A stretch of DNA of 7,842 nucleotides, from the NCBI GenBank assembly GCA_035759665.1, contig DASTUM010000070.1, positions 1-7,842 on the forward strand. The letters are read 5' to 3'. Of this stretch, positions 6,215 to 7,842 are shown one piece after another. The notes under the pieces are model-generated. The model was not told the DNA's origin, did no database searches, and saw only the letters and a list, made by a program, of their open reading frames with translations. Origin of the DNA: Micavibrio_A sp035759665 (GTDB lineage: Bacteria; Pseudomonadota; Alphaproteobacteria; Micavibrionales; Micavibrionaceae). The translations under genes and the position numbers were made by a program. Each line of letters opens with the position of its first letter. The first letter of the stretch is position 1.

Positions 6215-7842
6215 TCAGTGCAATTTAGCCCAGATTTTACGCTTTACGCCATACATCAGGCCCGCGAAAATCACGAGGAAGAATATGGCCTTAATGCCCG
6301 TTTGCTTGCGAACCTCCATTTCCGGCTCCGAAGCCCAGGCCAGGAACTGGACGACGTCGTGGGCGTATTGATCCACGGTCGTCGGCGAACCGTCCTCGTA
6401 GGCGACCGCGCCTTCCATCAGCGGGGCCGGCATCGCGATCTTATTGCCGGGGAAATATTTGTTCCAGTGCTGCGAGGATGACAATTCCGTTCCCGCCGGC
6501 GCCGTTTCATAGCCCGTCAAAATGCCGTAGACATAATCCGGCCCGCCCATGCGCGCCTTGACTATCAGCGACAGGTCGGGCGGCAGCGCGCCGTTGTTGA
6601 CGGCTTTGGCCTGATTGTCGTTGGCGTAGGGGTTCTTGAAATGGTCGCTGGGACGCGCCGGGCGTTCGAACATCTCGCCCTCGCCGTCCGGCCCGTCGGT
6701 TACCATGTATTCGGCGGCGACCGATTTGATCTGGTCTTCGCTGTAACCGAGCGCCGAGAGGTTGCGGTAGGCGACGCGCTTCATACCATGGCAGGCCGCG
6801 CAGACCTGCTTGTAAACCTGAAAGCCGCGTTGCAGGGAGGCGCGGTCATAAGTGCCCGTGATGCCCTGAAAATGCCAGTCGACCTTAGGCAGCTCCGGCG
6901 CATGATGTGCGCCCGACGCATCGGCGGCGACTGCATGATGTTCGGATTCCGATGCTTTGCCCTCCGCTTCAGACGCATCGACGGCCTGATCTTCCTCCAC
7001 TTCGGCGGCATCCGTTGCCGGAGCGATTTCCTCTTCCGCTTTCTCCGCGCCGGCAACCGCGGGAACGCCTTTGTTATCTTCAGGCGAATTCGGAACTTTC
7101 TGTTCCGCCGGATCGGCCATCTCTTTTTCGGCGGCTTCGGTGGCGGGTTTTTCGGCGGCGGCGGGCGCGTCCGTCTGGGCCTGCGCGGCTGCCGGAGCGA
7201 AGGCGACCAGACCGACGGCGATCATCAGGGCGAGCACCGGTTTTACGCCCGACAAAATCGCCTGATGGATGGATTCCGGCAACGCCAGAACCGGCTCATG
7301 ATTGTTGAAATACGGAACGGCCACAAGGAAAAAGCCGAAATAGGCCAGCGTCATGACTTGCGCCAGCGGAACCCAAAGGCCCTCGGCGGGCTTCGATCCG
7401 CAAAGGCCCAGAATGACGAACACGATCAGCAGCACGATGACGGCCGTACGATACCACGGGCGGAATCTCGCGCTGCGAACCGCATGATTGTCGATGAAGG
7501 GCAGCAGAAACAGAACCGCGATAGCGCCGAACATCGCCAGAACGCCGCCGAGCTTGGCGGGCATCAGCGCGAACGTACCCAGCGGGATATGATCGATGAC
7601 AGGCTTCAGGGCTTCGACATCCTTGAAGAAGGCAAGCAGCGCCGCCGGAATGCCGAACACGACGGCGGCGATCAGCAACGGGGCGATATTTTTGGAAATG
7701 GCGGCATCCGGCGTTTTCTTCCACGCATATTGATAGGCCAGCAGAGCGCCTATGCCGCCCGCAACGGCCAGATAAATGCTGAAATCGAACGTAATGGCGC
7801 GCAGGATCGCGTAGAACGGCAGGAAGTACCATTCCGGAACGA
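6215..7842 (-). CDS. fbcH: Cytochrome b/c1 fusion of the ubiquinol-cytochrome c reductase (bc1) complex, partial
   Basis: This is the 3' part of a fused cytochrome b-cytochrome c1 gene; the 5' end lies beyond the right edge. The 541 visible residues open with VPEWYFLPFYAILRAI, the Qo-site PEWY motif of cytochrome b. A stretch of about 78 residues (7559-7792), with two hydrophobic segments, precedes the usual KLGGVLAMFG helix. Then come the last cytochrome b helices, a signal-like segment (VLALMIAVGLVAFAPAAAQA, cleavage after AQA near 7178), and an acidic Ala/Glu linker (6893-7177) without aromatic residues. The cytochrome c1 domain has haem motif CAACH (6788-6802), PPDLS, and IAMPAPL with the likely axial Met. 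A C-terminal anchor (IKAIFFLVIFAGLMYGVKRK) ends it. By analogy with Bradyrhizobium FbcH, signal peptidase should split the precursor into two inner-membrane subunits, with the c1 haem in the periplasm. No ATG, GTG or TTG seen here is the true start. Confidence 0.95.
   Translation of the reverse strand, partial: VPEWYFLPFYAILRAITFDFSIYLAVAGGIGALLAYQYAWKKTPDAAISKNIAPLLIAAVVFGIPAALLAFFKDVEALKPVIDHIPLGTFALMPAKLGGVLAMFGAIAVLFLLPFIDNHAVRSARFRPWYRTAVIVLLIVFVILGLCGSKPAEGLWVPLAQVMTLAYFGFFLVAVPYFNNHEPVLALPESIHQAILSGVKPVLALMIAVGLVAFAPAAAQAQTDAPAAAEKPATEAAEKEMADPAEQKVPNSPEDNKGVPAVAGAEKAEEEIAPATDAAEVEEDQAVDASEAEGKASESEHHAVAADASGAHHAPELPKVDWHFQGITGTYDRASLQRGFQVYKQVCAACHGMKRVAYRNLSALGYSEDQIKSVAAEYMVTDGPDGEGEMFERPARPSDHFKNPYANDNQAKAVNNGALPPDLSLIVKARMGGPDYVYGILTGYETAPAGTELSSSQHWNKYFPGNKIAMPAPLMEGAVAYEDGSPTTVDQYAHDVVQFLAWASEPEMEVRKQTGIKAIFFLVIFAGLMYGVKRKIWAKLH

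Overview
The window reads as ordinary chromosome from an alphaproteobacterium. Three things support this. It carries a DUF1013/TrcR-type regulator and small DUF1192 and DUF465 proteins, all typical of that class. The cytochrome bc1 genes are fused into one cytochrome b/c1 reading frame, as in Bradyrhizobium fbcH. Two adjacent GANTC sites, the CcrM methylation motif, lie ahead of one operon. Codon use looks uniform and fairly GC-rich. I see no IS element, integrase, tRNA, CRISPR array or defence-type gene, so nothing suggests a mobile island.

Left part (1-2111). A minus-strand pair encodes a DUF1192 protein (567-749) and a hypothetical protein with an Arg/Gly-rich tail (71-475), closed by a terminator at the left edge. 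Divergent from them, trcR (926-1624, plus strand) encodes a probable cell-cycle transcription regulator. It converges on a 54-residue DUF465 gene (1712-1876, minus strand), and the two share a hairpin terminator usable in both directions. A 235-base gap (1877-2111) holds the likely DUF465 promoter and a short direct repeat.

Middle part (2112-6203). Four minus-strand genes are packed as an operon, in transcription order: a two-helix membrane protein, a DUF924 protein, a Na+/phosphate cotransporter with a PhoU-like tail, and an ALDH7-type aldehyde dehydrogenase (lysine/pipecolate breakdown). Gaps are 10 and 27 bases, then a 26-base overlap. A promoter with a consensus TATAAT box lies ahead, and that box sits inside a perfect 10-bp inverted repeat. 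The cotransporter has a strong ribosome binding site placed for an ATT start codon rather than ATG, GTG or TTG.

Right part (6215-7842). This is the 3' part of a fused cytochrome b/c1 gene. It opens at the PEWY motif of cytochrome b and runs through a signal-peptide-like segment, an acidic Ala/Glu linker and the haem-binding cytochrome c1 domain. Cytochrome b appears to hold an extra segment of about 78 residues with two hydrophobic stretches just after PEWY. The linker resembles the acidic extension of Paracoccus cytochrome c1.

The genes do not form one pathway. The window joins respiratory-chain, transport/catabolic and cell-cycle regulatory genes. I found no convincing new multi-gene system. 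The best leads are the cytochrome b insertion, the ATT start and the promoter palindrome.
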